A DNA stretch of 20,196 bases from CAYVBN01 sp964538565 (GTDB lineage: Bacteria; Pseudomonadota; Alphaproteobacteria; Rhizobiales; Xanthobacteraceae), in assembly GCA_964538565.1 (NCBI GenBank), contig CAZIGW010000328.1, forward strand, positions 1 through 20,196. Direction: 5' to 3'. The number at the start of each line of letters is the position of its first letter. Position 1 is the stretch's first letter. The notes under the pieces are model-generated. The model saw nothing but the letters and a program-made list of their open reading frames with translations, was not told where the DNA came from and made no database searches. Below are positions 1 through 6,667 of this stretch, piece after piece. Made by a program: the position numbers and the translations under genes.

Positions 1-52
1 CAATTCGCTCTCGACCACGCGGCGTCAGGCGGGCATTCTTATGCACGTTCAT
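1..52 (-). CDS. IS481-family transposase, N-terminal 17 codons only
   Basis: The ATG is at 52-50 on the minus strand. It has a GGAGG Shine-Dalgarno at 63-59 and a 6-base spacer. The 17 codons in the window read MNVHKNARLTPRGRERI, which I recognise as the conserved start of IS481-family transposases, just ahead of their helix-turn-helix. In the family this leads to a DDE (rve) integrase core that cuts and joins the element's ends. The reading frame is open to the left edge, so the catalytic core cannot be inspected. The identification rests on this short N-terminus together with the terminal repeat outside it. Confidence 0.85.
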   Translation of the reverse strand, partial: MNVHKNARLTPRGRERI

Positions 53-136
53 CCGGTCCTCCGAGAAAAGCGTGAAGCTTCAGCAACTTCAGCTTCCCCG
101 GTCCGGACCGGATGGACAACCTATTGAAAGCTCACA
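1..136 (-). mobile_element. IS481-family insertion sequence, one end (rest beyond the left edge)
   Basis: Read on the minus strand from position 136 inward, the sequence begins TGTGAGCTTTCAATAGGTTG. This resembles the terminal inverted repeat I remember for IS481 itself (TGTGA..ATTCAATAGGTTGT). About 85 bases further in, a GGAGG ribosome binding site precedes an ORF with the typical IS481 transposase N-terminus. The outer end abuts TCTAGA, which fits the NCTAGN target reported for IS481/IS1002. Only the transposase-proximal end lies in the window, so I cannot say whether the element is intact. Confidence 0.85.
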
Positions 137-142
137 TCTAGA
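137..142. repeat. Putative IS481 target-site duplication (TCTAGA)
   Basis: TCTAGA directly flanks the IS end at 136. IS481 and IS1002 are known to insert at NCTAGN and duplicate 6 bp. The matching copy would lie at the other end of the element, outside the window, so the duplication is inferred. Confidence 0.6.
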
Positions 143-143
143 A

Positions 144-236
144 CGGGATCACCTCGTCTTTCGCCATCCCGCTCGAACGTCGTGATGTGCGCATGATCTC
201 CGCCGAAGACCCGTATCCACTTTTCCCGATCATGCG
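144..236. repeat. Rhizobiales-type intergenic palindromic repeat (RIME-like, two stems)
   Basis: There are two inverted repeats in a row. CGGGAT at 144-149 pairs with ATCCCG at 166-171. CGCATGATC at 190-198 pairs perfectly with GATCATGCG at 228-236, and the inner sequence contains TATCCACTTTTC. This layout (GCATGATC...CCACTTTTC..GATCATGC next to a CGGGAT/ATCCCG stem) matches, from memory, a very abundant intergenic repeat in Bradyrhizobium and Mesorhizobium relatives. The outer arm ends directly against the stop codon of the PAN-domain gene (237-239), so as RNA it would also place a hairpin just after that gene. Confidence 0.65.
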
Positions 237-773
237 TCAGCGCACGACCCCGGAGATGCAGCACGGCTTGCGCCGCGGTGGCTTGATCTCGTTCTTGAGG
301 TAGCAGCGCGCGGCCGGTCCCTGGTAGCCGGGGCGCACGTAGGTCCAGGCACGGCAGCGCGCCTCGCCTTCGCAGGCGGTGGCGCACGCCTTGCCGGTCG
401 GATCGGGCGGCAGTTCGAAATTGCGGTAGTCGCCGCCCAGCCGGTCGATCGAGAATTCGGTCGGCCCGCGCCGAAGCTCGATCACGCCGGCGCCGCGCAC
501 GCCGGACACGCAGCAGGACTGCTCGACGCGCGGCGGCACCTGGTTCTTGAGCCAGCACATGGCGGGCTCGCTGGCGGTCGGGTAGGAAAAGCTCCAGGCG
601 CGGCACCGCGATTCGCGCTCGCACCGCATGGCGCAGATCGCCGGATCGCCGCCGCGCACGACCGAGTTCGCGTAGTTGCCGCCCGGCCGGTCGAATCCGA
701 CCTGCGCCGCCGCCGGATCGATCGCGACGGACAGCCACAGCGAGCCAAGGATCAGCGCCCAAAACCACCGCAT
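237..773 (-). CDS. Secreted protein with two tandem PAN/Apple domains
   Basis: This is a 178-residue protein. The ATG start at 773 is chosen because it opens a clear signal peptide (MRWFWALILG... ending AAA|Q near residue 24). An in-frame TTG at 854 would add 27 Arg-rich residues in front of it. The mature protein is two homologous repeats of about 70 residues. Each has an F-D/S-x-D-R-x-G-G-x-Y-x-N opening, a C-x3-C pair, a CRAW-[ST]-[FY] block, a C-[YW]-LKN motif and a terminal SCC/PCC-[VI]-SG-V. These are PAN/Apple features, and in that fold such domains bind protein or carbohydrate. No enzymatic domain is present. Alphaproteobacteria also carry PAN repeats at the N-terminus of larger proteins, but this one stops after the second repeat. 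The role is probably periplasmic binding; the ligand is unknown. Confidence 0.8.
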   Translation of the reverse strand: MRWFWALILGSLWLSVAIDPAAAQVGFDRPGGNYANSVVRGGDPAICAMRCERESRCRAWSFSYPTASEPAMCWLKNQVPPRVEQSCCVSGVRGAGVIELRRGPTEFSIDRLGGDYRNFELPPDPTGKACATACEGEARCRAWTYVRPGYQGPAARCYLKNEIKPPRRKPCCISGVVR

Positions 774-1102
774 GTCGGCCGCCCGGCTTCGTCGCCCCGC
801 CCGCCGCCGCAGGCACAGAAGCTGCGTCTTATTGAAGCATCGACGCCGCAGCAAGGCGAAAAAACCGCACGGCCCGGCGCCGACGCCCCGATGCGGCGTT
901 TTTATCCGTCTCTATTGTGCACATGCAACATGACAACAGAAAAAGCTCCGATCAATATCATGGCGGGGCATTAAATCGACTCATGGGGGATGTTGCTGCG
1001 AAATGAATTAGCCGCTGAACCGCGCGCTTTACAATGATGTCGGCGGACATTGCCGCGCCGGCACCGCGTCACGCCTGATCAGAGCCGCAGCGCTTTTACG
1101 AC
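774..1102. other. Intergenic region between two divergent genes
   Basis: This 329-base region separates the leftward PAN gene from the rightward glycosyltransferase gene. Its middle (about 900-1000) is clearly richer in A+T than the flanking coding DNA, as expected for promoters. On the minus strand TTGTCA (936-931) followed after 16 bases by TAGAGA (914-909) is a weak -35/-10 candidate for the PAN gene. I see no convincing promoter for the plus-strand gene, no RNA gene and no repeat. Confidence 0.35.
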
Positions 1103-2782
1103 ATGCCGGGGACGTTCTGGCGAAGGCTGCGTTCGAGCTGGGGACGGCTCGACGGTTGTGATCGGCTGACTGGGCTCGTTCTCATCGCCCTCGTGGTGGT
1201 CGCGATCCTCACCTTCCGCGATTACGCAATCTCGAACGACGAAGTGGTGCAGCATCGCTACGGCGAGATGATCATCGCCTATTACGCGAGCGACCTGAAA
1301 GACTTGCGGCTGTTTCATTTCGACAATCTGTATCTCTACGGCGGATTGTTCGACATGATCGCGGTCCTGCTCGCGCATCTGCTGCCGTTCGAGCCCTACG
1401 CCATCCGCCACATCCTGTGCGCCCTCATCGGCATCGGCGGCATCGCGGCGACCGCGGCGACCGCCCGGCTGATCGCCGGCCCGCGCGCGGGCCTCGTGGC
1501 CGCGCTGGCGCTGGCGATTTCGGGCGTCTGGTACGGCGGCATGTTCAACCACACGAAGGACGTGCCGTTCGGCGCCGCGATGATCGCGAGCGCCTTTTTT
1601 CTCCTGCGCGCCATGCGCGACCTGCCGCGCCCGCGCTGGATCGACATAATCGGCTTCGGCGCCGCGCTCGGCGCGGCGCTCGGCCTGCGCGCGCTGGCGC
1701 TGTTCGGCGTCGGCTACGCCGGCATCGCGGTTCTCATGCAGATGCCGCAGGCGGACGCGGGCGGGCGGACGCGGTTTCTCCTGCAGAGCACGGTCCGGCT
1801 GCTGCCGGCCTTCGTCCTCGCCTACGCGATCATGATCGCGAGCTGGCCCTGGGCCTCGCTCGCGCCGTTCAATCCGCTGCGCGCCATCTTCGCCTTCACC
1901 CATTTCCACTACGACATTCGCACAATCCTGGCCGGCAAGGTCTACACGATGGCGACGATTCCGCGCTGGTACGTGCCGGTCTACCTGGCGATCAAGATTC
2001 CGCCCGTCGTCTGGGTCGGCGCGCTGGCCGCCCTTCTGGTGGCCGCCTGGCCGTCTCGCACCACGGGCCCGTCCGAGGCCGGCGAGGAACGGTCCCGGTT
2101 GCGGCGCGAAACCCTGTTCGTCGCCTTCATGGCGGTCTTTCCGCCGCTGTGCGAGGTGCTCGCGCACGGGCCGGCGTTCAGCGGCATGCGCCACTTCCTC
2201 TTCGTCCTGCCGGTGCTCGCGGCGCTCGCCGGGGTCGGCTTCGAGCACATGCTCGGCGCGCTCGAACGGCGCGGCCGTGTCCTCGCGGCAGCGGGGGGAA
2301 CGGCGCTCGCCGCCGCCATCGCCTGGAACGCCGTCCTGCTCGTGCGGCTGCACCCGGACCAGTATCTCTACTACAGCCCGGTGGTCGGCGGACTCCAGGG
2401 CGCGGCGCAGCGCTATGACACCGACTACTGGGTCAACATCATGCCGGAGGCGGTGCACTCGCTCGAAAGCTATCTCGATCGCACCGAGGGCGCGGCGCAC
2501 GGCACGCCGAAACGCCGTTACACCGTCGGGGTCTGCGGCGAAAGGCTGGCGTTCGAGAAGACCGCCGACGGCCGCCTGCAGTGGACCGACGGCTGGCGCG
2601 AGGCGGATTTCTTCATCGCCCCCACCCATATGCATTGCGACCGCGTGGTCCAGGGCAAGACGATCGCCACGATCGAGCGCCTCGGTGTGCCGATCGGCGT
2701 CGTGAAGGACCGGCGCAGCCTTGTCCGCCCCGACATCGCCCGCGACCGGCGGCGCTCGGCCGTTCCCCACAAGGGCTCCTGA
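1103..2782 (+). CDS. GT-C fold integral membrane glycosyltransferase (GT39/ArnT-like)
   Basis: The protein has 559 residues, with about ten hydrophobic segments over the first 400 and a soluble C-terminal part from about 420. After the first membrane segment comes YAISNDEVVQHRYGE (about 41-55). The Asp-Glu pair at 46-47 is where GT-C enzymes carry the acidic catalytic residue in their first periplasmic loop. NHTKDVPFG near 150 is also typical of this group. GT39/ArnT-like enzymes transfer a sugar from a polyprenyl-phosphate donor to lipid, glycan or protein on the periplasmic face. Acceptor and donor cannot be told from sequence. The ATG at 1103 lacks a clear Shine-Dalgarno, but the first hydrophobic helix (about 22-38) needs a start near here. 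A structured repeat follows the stop. Confidence 0.75.
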   Translation: MPGTFWRRLRSSWGRLDGCDRLTGLVLIALVVVAILTFRDYAISNDEVVQHRYGEMIIAYYASDLKDLRLFHFDNLYLYGGLFDMIAVLLAHLLPFEPYAIRHILCALIGIGGIAATAATARLIAGPRAGLVAALALAISGVWYGGMFNHTKDVPFGAAMIASAFFLLRAMRDLPRPRWIDIIGFGAALGAALGLRALALFGVGYAGIAVLMQMPQADAGGRTRFLLQSTVRLLPAFVLAYAIMIASWPWASLAPFNPLRAIFAFTHFHYDIRTILAGKVYTMATIPRWYVPVYLAIKIPPVVWVGALAALLVAAWPSRTTGPSEAGEERSRLRRETLFVAFMAVFPPLCEVLAHGPAFSGMRHFLFVLPVLAALAGVGFEHMLGALERRGRVLAAAGGTALAAAIAWNAVLLVRLHPDQYLYYSPVVGGLQGAAQRYDTDYWVNIMPEAVHSLESYLDRTEGAAHGTPKRRYTVGVCGERLAFEKTADGRLQWTDGWREADFFIAPTHMHCDRVVQGKTIATIERLGVPIGVVKDRRSLVRPDIARDRRRSAVPHKGS

Positions 2783-2803
2783 CCGGCGCTCCGGCGCCCG
2801 ATC

Positions 2804-2838
2804 ACTTTGCGCAACGGTCGGCGCAAAGTCCGTTGCGC
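2804..2838. repeat. Two overlapping 9-bp inverted repeats after the glycosyltransferase gene
   Basis: ACTTTGCGC at 2804-2812 pairs perfectly with GCGCAAAGT at 2821-2829. GCGCAACGG at 2809-2817 pairs perfectly with CCGTTGCGC at 2830-2838. The two stems share bases, so only one can form at a time. No T-run follows either stem, so this is not a standard intrinsic terminator, although it lies 21 bases after the stop codon. Confidence 0.6.
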
Positions 2839-2867
2839 CCGCCACTGCGATGACCACATTGCCGGTC

Positions 2868-2885
2868 GCGCCTTGCGGGCGTTTT
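2868..2885 (+). terminator. Weak intrinsic terminator candidate
   Basis: A short stem (CGCC at 2869-2872 with GGCG at 2878-2881, plus a G-T wobble outside it) is followed by TTTT at 2882-2885. It lies 86 bases downstream of the glycosyltransferase stop and upstream of the antiporter start. The stem is short, so confidence is low. Confidence 0.3.
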
Positions 2886-3031
2886 CGGCAAACCGCCGCC
2901 GGACGTCGCGCAAGGCCGCGGGCAGTCCGGCGTTCGGAGGCTCTCGAGAGAATCTCCCCGCGAGGGCGCGCCGCGGCTGCACGCGTGGCATGATCACCCC
3001 ACTGCGCCCGCCGTCCCGCTGGAGCTTCGCG

Positions 3032-4888
3032 ATGAGCCACTCGAACGACGATTTCGGTTTTCTTCTGCTGGCGCTCGCGCTGCTCACCGCCGCCGTCGTC
3101 AGCGTCCCGATTGCGCGCGGGCTGCGCCTGTCGGCGGTGGTCGCCTATCTGGTGGTCGGCGTGGTCATCGGGCCGTTCGGCTTCGCGCTCTTTCGCTCGC
3201 CCGACACGATTCTCGCGGTCGCGGAACTCGGCGTCGTCCTACTGCTGTTCCTGATCGGACTCGAGCTCGAGATTTCCCGGCTGCTCGCCATGCGGCGCGC
3301 CATCTTCGGGCTGGGCGCCGCTCAGCTCGCGCTGACGGCGGCGGCGCTCGGCGGCATCGCGGTCGCGGCCGGACTGACCGACTGGCGCGGCGCGGTCGTC
3401 GCCGGCCTTGCGCTCGCCATGTCGGCGACCTCGATCGCGTTGCGCATCCTCGAGGAACGCGGGGACCTGCAGGAGGCCTACGGCCAGCGCGCCTTCGCGG
3501 TCCTGCTGTTCCAGGACATGTCGGTCGTCCCGCTGCTCGCGCTCCTGCCGCTGCTCGGGCCGGTCGGCGACCGGCCGACGAGCCTCTTCGCCGCCGTCGC
3601 CTCGGTGGCGAAGATCGCCGCCGCGGTGGCCGCCGTCGTCGTGGCGGGACGCTATCTGCTCAATCCGCTCTTGCGGCTGCTCGCCTGGACGGGCGCGCGC
3701 GAGGTGATGACGGCGGCGGCGCTGCTCGTCGTGCTCGGCGCGGCCGCGCTCATGCAGGCGGTCGGCATGTCGATGGCGCTCGGCGCGTTCCTGGCCGGCG
3801 TGCTGCTCGCGGAATCGAACTACCGCCACGAGCTCGAAGCCGACATCGAGCCGTTCCGCGGCCTGCTGCTCGCCGTGTTCTTCATGGGGGTCGGCATGTC
3901 GATCGACATGACCGTCGTGCGCGCGAATCTGTGGCTGATCGTGGCCGCTGGTCTCGTCATCACCGTGCTGAAGGCGGCGATCGTCGATGCGCTGTTTCGC
4001 GCCACCTGCCCGCGCCGCGGCGACGGGCTGCGCGCCGGCTCGGTGCTCACGGCGGCCGGCGAATTCGCCTACGTGCTCATTCCGCTTGGCGGCACGCTCG
4101 GCGTTCTCACCATGGAACAGGCCAGCCTGTTTTCGTCGATCGCCGCCGTGACGATGCTGATCGGGCCGCCGTTCGCGACCCTCGCCGACTGGGTCCTGCG
4201 AAAGGTCTCCGCCGCCCACGAACACGAGCCGGACGATTTCGACGGCGTCCGCGGCTCCGTTCTGCTCATCGGCTTCGGCCGCTTCGGGCAGATCGTGTCG
4301 CAGGCGCTTCTCTCCGAGGGCGTCGACGTCACCGCCATCGACAACGACCCGGAGATGATCCAGAGCGCGGGGCGGTTCGGCTTCAAGGTCTACTACGGCG
4401 ACGGCACGCGGCTCGACGTGCTGCGCGCCGCCGGAGCGGCACACGCGCGCCTGATCGCCGTCTGCGTCAACACTCAGGAGGCGACCGACCGCGTCGTCGA
4501 TCTCGTGCGGGCGGAATTTCCCGGCGTGCTGCTCTACGTGCGCTCCTACGACCGCCGGCACACGCTGCGCCTCATCGCCAAAGGCGTCGACTACGAGCTG
4601 CGCGAGACGTTCGAATCCGCTCTCGCGTTCGGCCGCCGCACCCTCGAAGGACTGGGCCTCGCGCCCGCACGGGCCCGCGACGTGATCGCGGAGATCCGCA
4701 CCCGCGACCAGGCGCGGCTTGCCCTGCAGCAGGCGGAAGGCACGTTCGGCGGCGTCGACATGCTGCATACACGCCCGGTGCAGCCGGAACCGCTGAGCAC
4801 GCCGCGCCGCGAGGCGACGCCGCTCAACCGCGAGGCTGGGCCGTTGATCGAAAATGCGCCGGAGAAGACGCCGGAGACATCCGGCTGA
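3032..4888 (+). CDS. KefB-type monovalent cation:proton antiporter (CPA2) with TrkA-N domain
   Basis: The protein has 618 residues. The ATG at 3032 is chosen because GGAG at 3021-3024 sits 7 bases upstream and the product then begins a few residues before the first helix. Upstream in-frame starts (2990 or earlier) add a low-complexity Arg-rich leader. Residues 1 to about 390 form a Na+/H+ exchanger domain of some 12 helices, with YLVVGVVIGPFG, FLIGLELE and LLFQDMSVVPLLALLP, all Kef/CPA2 signatures. From about 410 comes a Rossmann TrkA-N/RCK domain with GFGRFG (414-419) and the acidic strand end DNDPE, suited to NAD(H) binding. Kef proteins export K+ during electrophile stress and are gated by glutathione adducts. 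No KefG/KefF partner is adjacent, so glutathione gating here is unproven. A C-terminal tail of about 40 residues is Pro/Arg/Glu-rich. Confidence 0.9.
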   Translation: MSHSNDDFGFLLLALALLTAAVVSVPIARGLRLSAVVAYLVVGVVIGPFGFALFRSPDTILAVAELGVVLLLFLIGLELEISRLLAMRRAIFGLGAAQLALTAAALGGIAVAAGLTDWRGAVVAGLALAMSATSIALRILEERGDLQEAYGQRAFAVLLFQDMSVVPLLALLPLLGPVGDRPTSLFAAVASVAKIAAAVAAVVVAGRYLLNPLLRLLAWTGAREVMTAAALLVVLGAAALMQAVGMSMALGAFLAGVLLAESNYRHELEADIEPFRGLLLAVFFMGVGMSIDMTVVRANLWLIVAAGLVITVLKAAIVDALFRATCPRRGDGLRAGSVLTAAGEFAYVLIPLGGTLGVLTMEQASLFSSIAAVTMLIGPPFATLADWVLRKVSAAHEHEPDDFDGVRGSVLLIGFGRFGQIVSQALLSEGVDVTAIDNDPEMIQSAGRFGFKVYYGDGTRLDVLRAAGAAHARLIAVCVNTQEATDRVVDLVRAEFPGVLLYVRSYDRRHTLRLIAKGVDYELRETFESALAFGRRTLEGLGLAPARARDVIAEIRTRDQARLALQQAEGTFGGVDMLHTRPVQPEPLSTPRREATPLNREAGPLIENAPEKTPETSG

Positions 4889-5121
4889 GGCGCGGACCGG
4901 TCCGGCCGTGCGCCGGCCGGGGGACGCCCTGCGACCGCCGGCGCGGAGCGCCGCAGTTGAATGAGATGCTCATCACGTTCGCAACCGCGCATCGGCGGTC
5001 GTCGCAACCAAGGAATTCCTGAGGAATTGGGCAGTTGCGGTCCGTCAATTCTGCCGCGGCGGCGCTGACGTCGACTCATCGCGCGCGCACACGGAACGTG
5101 AGCCGCCTCGGCGCGAAGCGC
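4889..5121. other. Intergenic region downstream of the antiporter gene
   Basis: Apart from the hairpin at 4902-4920, I see two small palindromes: ATGAG-ATG-CTCAT (4963-4975) and AGGAATTCCT (about 5010-5020). A 74-codon minus-strand ORF (4824-5048) overlaps the end of the antiporter gene and resembles nothing I know. I do not call a gene here. Confidence 0.4.
4902..4920 (+). terminator. GC hairpin just after the antiporter gene
   Basis: CCGGCC at 4902-4907 pairs with GGCCGG at 4915-4920 around a 7-base loop, 13 bases after the antiporter stop. No T-run follows. It may stabilise the mRNA end or help Rho-independent release weakly. Confidence 0.35.
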
Positions 5122-5156
5122 AAAAAAGCGCCCGCCGGAGGGGGCCCGGCGGGCGC
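5122..5156 (-). terminator. Strong Rho-independent terminator of the DUF1127 transcript
   Basis: On the minus strand, a perfect 11-bp stem (GCGCCCGCCGG at 5128-5138 with CCGGCGGGCGC at 5146-5156) has a 7-base loop and is followed directly by six T (complement of AAAAAA at 5122-5127). It lies about 95 bases beyond the DUF1127 stop codon, which implies a long 3' untranslated tail. Confidence 0.88.
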
Positions 5157-5218
5157 GGGGCCGAACCGCAACGAGGGGAAATGCGGTTCATGCCGGAAGG
5201 GGCCGAAGAAGGTCGGCC
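5122..5218 (-). ncRNA. Candidate 3'-UTR-derived small RNA with three CU-rich hairpin loops
   Basis: Between the DUF1127 stop (5252) and the terminator T-run (5122), the minus-strand RNA folds by eye into three perfect hairpins. GGCCGA/UCGGCC (5218-5201) has loop CCUUCU. GAACCGCA/UGCGGUUC (5189-5163) has loop UUUCCCCUCGU. The terminator stem (5156-5128) has loop GCCCCCU. All three loops are pyrimidine-rich and could pair with Shine-Dalgarno-like sequences. In Rhodobacter sphaeroides a DUF1127 gene (ccaF1) is followed by the CcsR small RNAs, whose hairpin loops are CU-rich. The arrangement here looks similar, but I see no CCUCCUCCC core. Expression and processing are inferred. Confidence 0.5.
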
Positions 5219-5251
5219 GGCAAATGCGCGCGATCGTCCGCCTTCGTCGGT

Positions 5252-5560
5252 TCAACCGGCAAGATCACCAACACGCAGCCGCAGCCGGCGTGCACGGCAC
5301 GCATGGCGCTGCGCCAGCACCTGCGTCGGATCGCGCCAGAGCGGTTCCGCCAGCGCGCCCGTGACGTCGGACCGCGTCAGGCCGATGTCCGCCAACTGCC
5401 GGACGTCGAGCCGGGCGAGCGCGATGAGGCCCCGGCGACTTTTCCGCCAGGCTCGCACGGCGTGCAGGATCATCTGGGCCGCATGCGCCGCTTCGAGGAC
5501 GCGCACCGGCGTCGTTCCTTCAGCGGGATGCAAGGCGTTCTGTTTCGCCGCGAAAGTCAT
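5252..5560 (-). CDS. DUF1127 (YjiS-like) small protein
   Basis: The protein has 102 residues. The ATG at 5560 is preferred because GGGAG lies 6 bases upstream. A GTG at 5584 in the same frame has no better signal. The YjiS-like/DUF1127 core spans about residues 38-80: AWRKSRRGLIALARLDVRQL followed by ADIGLTRSDV, a near-textbook match including the DxRxLxDIGLxR motif. An Arg-rich tail follows (about 85-98). Short DUF1127 proteins are widespread in Alphaproteobacteria, and CcaF1 of Rhodobacter is an RNA-binding example involved in sRNA maturation. The gene is divergent from a LysR gene that may regulate it. It is followed by CU-rich hairpins and a strong terminator, so mRNA and candidate sRNA would be made together. 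RNA binding here is inference. Confidence 0.88.
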   Translation of the reverse strand: MTFAAKQNALHPAEGTTPVRVLEAAHAAQMILHAVRAWRKSRRGLIALARLDVRQLADIGLTRSDVTGALAEPLWRDPTQVLAQRHACRARRLRLRVGDLAG

Positions 5561-5664
5561 GACAGTCTCCCGCCCGCCCTCCACCGCGCCCGGAGCCAGG
5601 CGAGGAGGCCGGGGCCGCGTTCAGACGGCTCTTTCTCCGAAGCACCAGGACAATGTCAGCAAAG

Positions 5665-5695
5665 CATTGATTAGGGAAACGAATGTTTTTAATCT
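5665..5695 (+). promoter_or_regulatory. LysR-type operator overlapping a putative lysR promoter
   Basis: ATTAGGGAAACGAAT at 5670-5684 is a T-N11-A box with ATT/AAT ends. It is nested within a wider dyad whose ends are CATT (5665-5668) and AATG (5682-5685). On the plus strand TTGATT (5667-5672), a 17-base spacer and TAATCT (5690-5695) make a plausible sigma-70 promoter for the LysR gene at 5765. The operator would then lie inside that promoter, the usual arrangement for LysR autorepression with activation of the divergent gene. Assigned by eye. Confidence 0.45.
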
Positions 5696-5764
5696 CAAAG
5701 ATCACCGATGCTGATGTTTGAGGGGACATTCCTGCAGCGGCGCACGGACCATGGAGTCCACCTC

Positions 5765-6646
5765 ATGACCGCTCTCATCGACGCCGACCAATTGCGAACC
5801 TTCATTGCCATCGCGGAGACCGGCAGCTTCACGCGCGCCGCCGAAGTCGTGCACACGACCCAGTCGGCGGTGTCCATGCAGATGAAGCGACTCGAGGAAC
5901 GGCTCGACCGGCCGATCTTCGCGCGCGACGGCCGCGCCTCGAAGCTCACCGAGGACGGCGAGCGATTGCTCGACTACGCCCGCCGGATCGTGAAGCTCAA
6001 CATGGAGGCGCTCTCGGCTTTCTCGGACGCGGAATTGTCGGGACGCGTGCGCCTCGGCGTGCCGGACGACTATGCCGACCGCTATCTGCCGGAAATCATG
6101 GCGCGGTTCTCGCGCGCCTATCCGGGCGTCGAGCTGACCGTCATGTGCGAGCCGACCGTCAAGCTGTTCGAGCACATCGACGCCAACGAACTCGATCTCG
6201 CGATCGTCACGGATTGCGGCGGCAGCCGGCCGACCGAGACCTTCCGCCGTGAACGGCTGTTGTGGGTGAGCTCGAACCGCCATCCGACTCATCTGGAAGA
6301 ACGTCTCCCGCTGGCACTCGGACGCCCGACCTGCGCCTGGCGGCGCGCCGCGATGGAGCAGCTCGAACAGCTCGGCCGCCCCTACCGCGTGCTCTACACG
6401 AGTGCGAACTCGGGAGCGGTCGCCGCCGCCGTGCTTGCCGGTCTCGCCGTCTCGGTGTTTCCCGAGTCCGGCCTGCGTCCCGGCATGCGCGTGCTGATGG
6501 CGGCGGAAGGCTTCCCGGAGCTGCCGTCGTGCCGCATCGGCCTCGTGCGCAACCCGCACGAGCGCTCGGCGCTGGCCGACGCGCTTGCCGAGCACGTCAT
6601 CTCCTCGCTCGACAACCTCTCTGACGCGCGCGAGGCGGCGGAGTAG
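5765..6646 (+). CDS. LysR-family transcriptional regulator
   Basis: The protein has 293 residues. The ATG at 5765 is chosen because GGAG (5753-5756) is 8 bases upstream and the helix-turn-helix then begins at residue 8, as is usual. An ATG at 5708 would add 19 non-conserved residues. The winged HTH occupies about 8-66 (LRTFIAIAETGSFTRAAEVV, then TTQSAVSMQMKRLEERLDRP). The effector-binding domain runs from about 90 to 285 and includes GRVRLGVPDDYADRYLPEIM. It is divergent from the DUF1127 gene with a LysR-like box between them, so that gene is the likely target; in Brucella and its relatives the LysR regulator VtlR controls DUF1127 genes. This protein's N-terminus does not look like VtlR/LsrB, so I treat it as a different subgroup. 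Its effector is unknown. Confidence 0.92.
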   Translation: MTALIDADQLRTFIAIAETGSFTRAAEVVHTTQSAVSMQMKRLEERLDRPIFARDGRASKLTEDGERLLDYARRIVKLNMEALSAFSDAELSGRVRLGVPDDYADRYLPEIMARFSRAYPGVELTVMCEPTVKLFEHIDANELDLAIVTDCGGSRPTETFRRERLLWVSSNRHPTHLEERLPLALGRPTCAWRRAAMEQLEQLGRPYRVLYTSANSGAVAAAVLAGLAVSVFPESGLRPGMRVLMAAEGFPELPSCRIGLVRNPHERSALADALAEHVISSLDNLSDAREAAE

Positions 6647-6667
6647 GACGGCCGGGCGGCCATGATT

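Noticed and set aside
121..816. 231-codon minus-strand ORF in another frame over the PAN gene
   Set aside because: It runs through the IS end and the palindromic repeat and has no signal peptide or domain; the PAN frame is clearly the real one.
2807..3031. N-terminal extension of the antiporter
   Set aside because: Arg-rich leader without homology, whereas the ATG at 3032 has a GGAG 7 bases upstream and the normal Kef N-terminus.
1079..3040. 653-codon minus-strand ORF opposite the glycosyltransferase gene
   Set aside because: It is an antisense shadow produced by high-GC codon bias; it is Arg/Asp/Glu/His-rich low complexity, and the plus strand has a clear membrane protein.
3239..4768. 509-codon minus-strand ORF opposite the antiporter gene
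   Set aside because: Same antisense artefact; no motif, while the plus strand encodes a full Kef protein.
4824..5048. 74-codon minus-strand ORF at the end of the antiporter gene
   Set aside because: It overlaps the antiporter coding end, has no recognisable motif and no clear ribosome site.
5035..5364. Plus-strand ORF across the DUF1127 3' region
   Set aside because: It is antisense to the terminator and hairpins, and its product is Arg/Gly/Pro-rich without homology.
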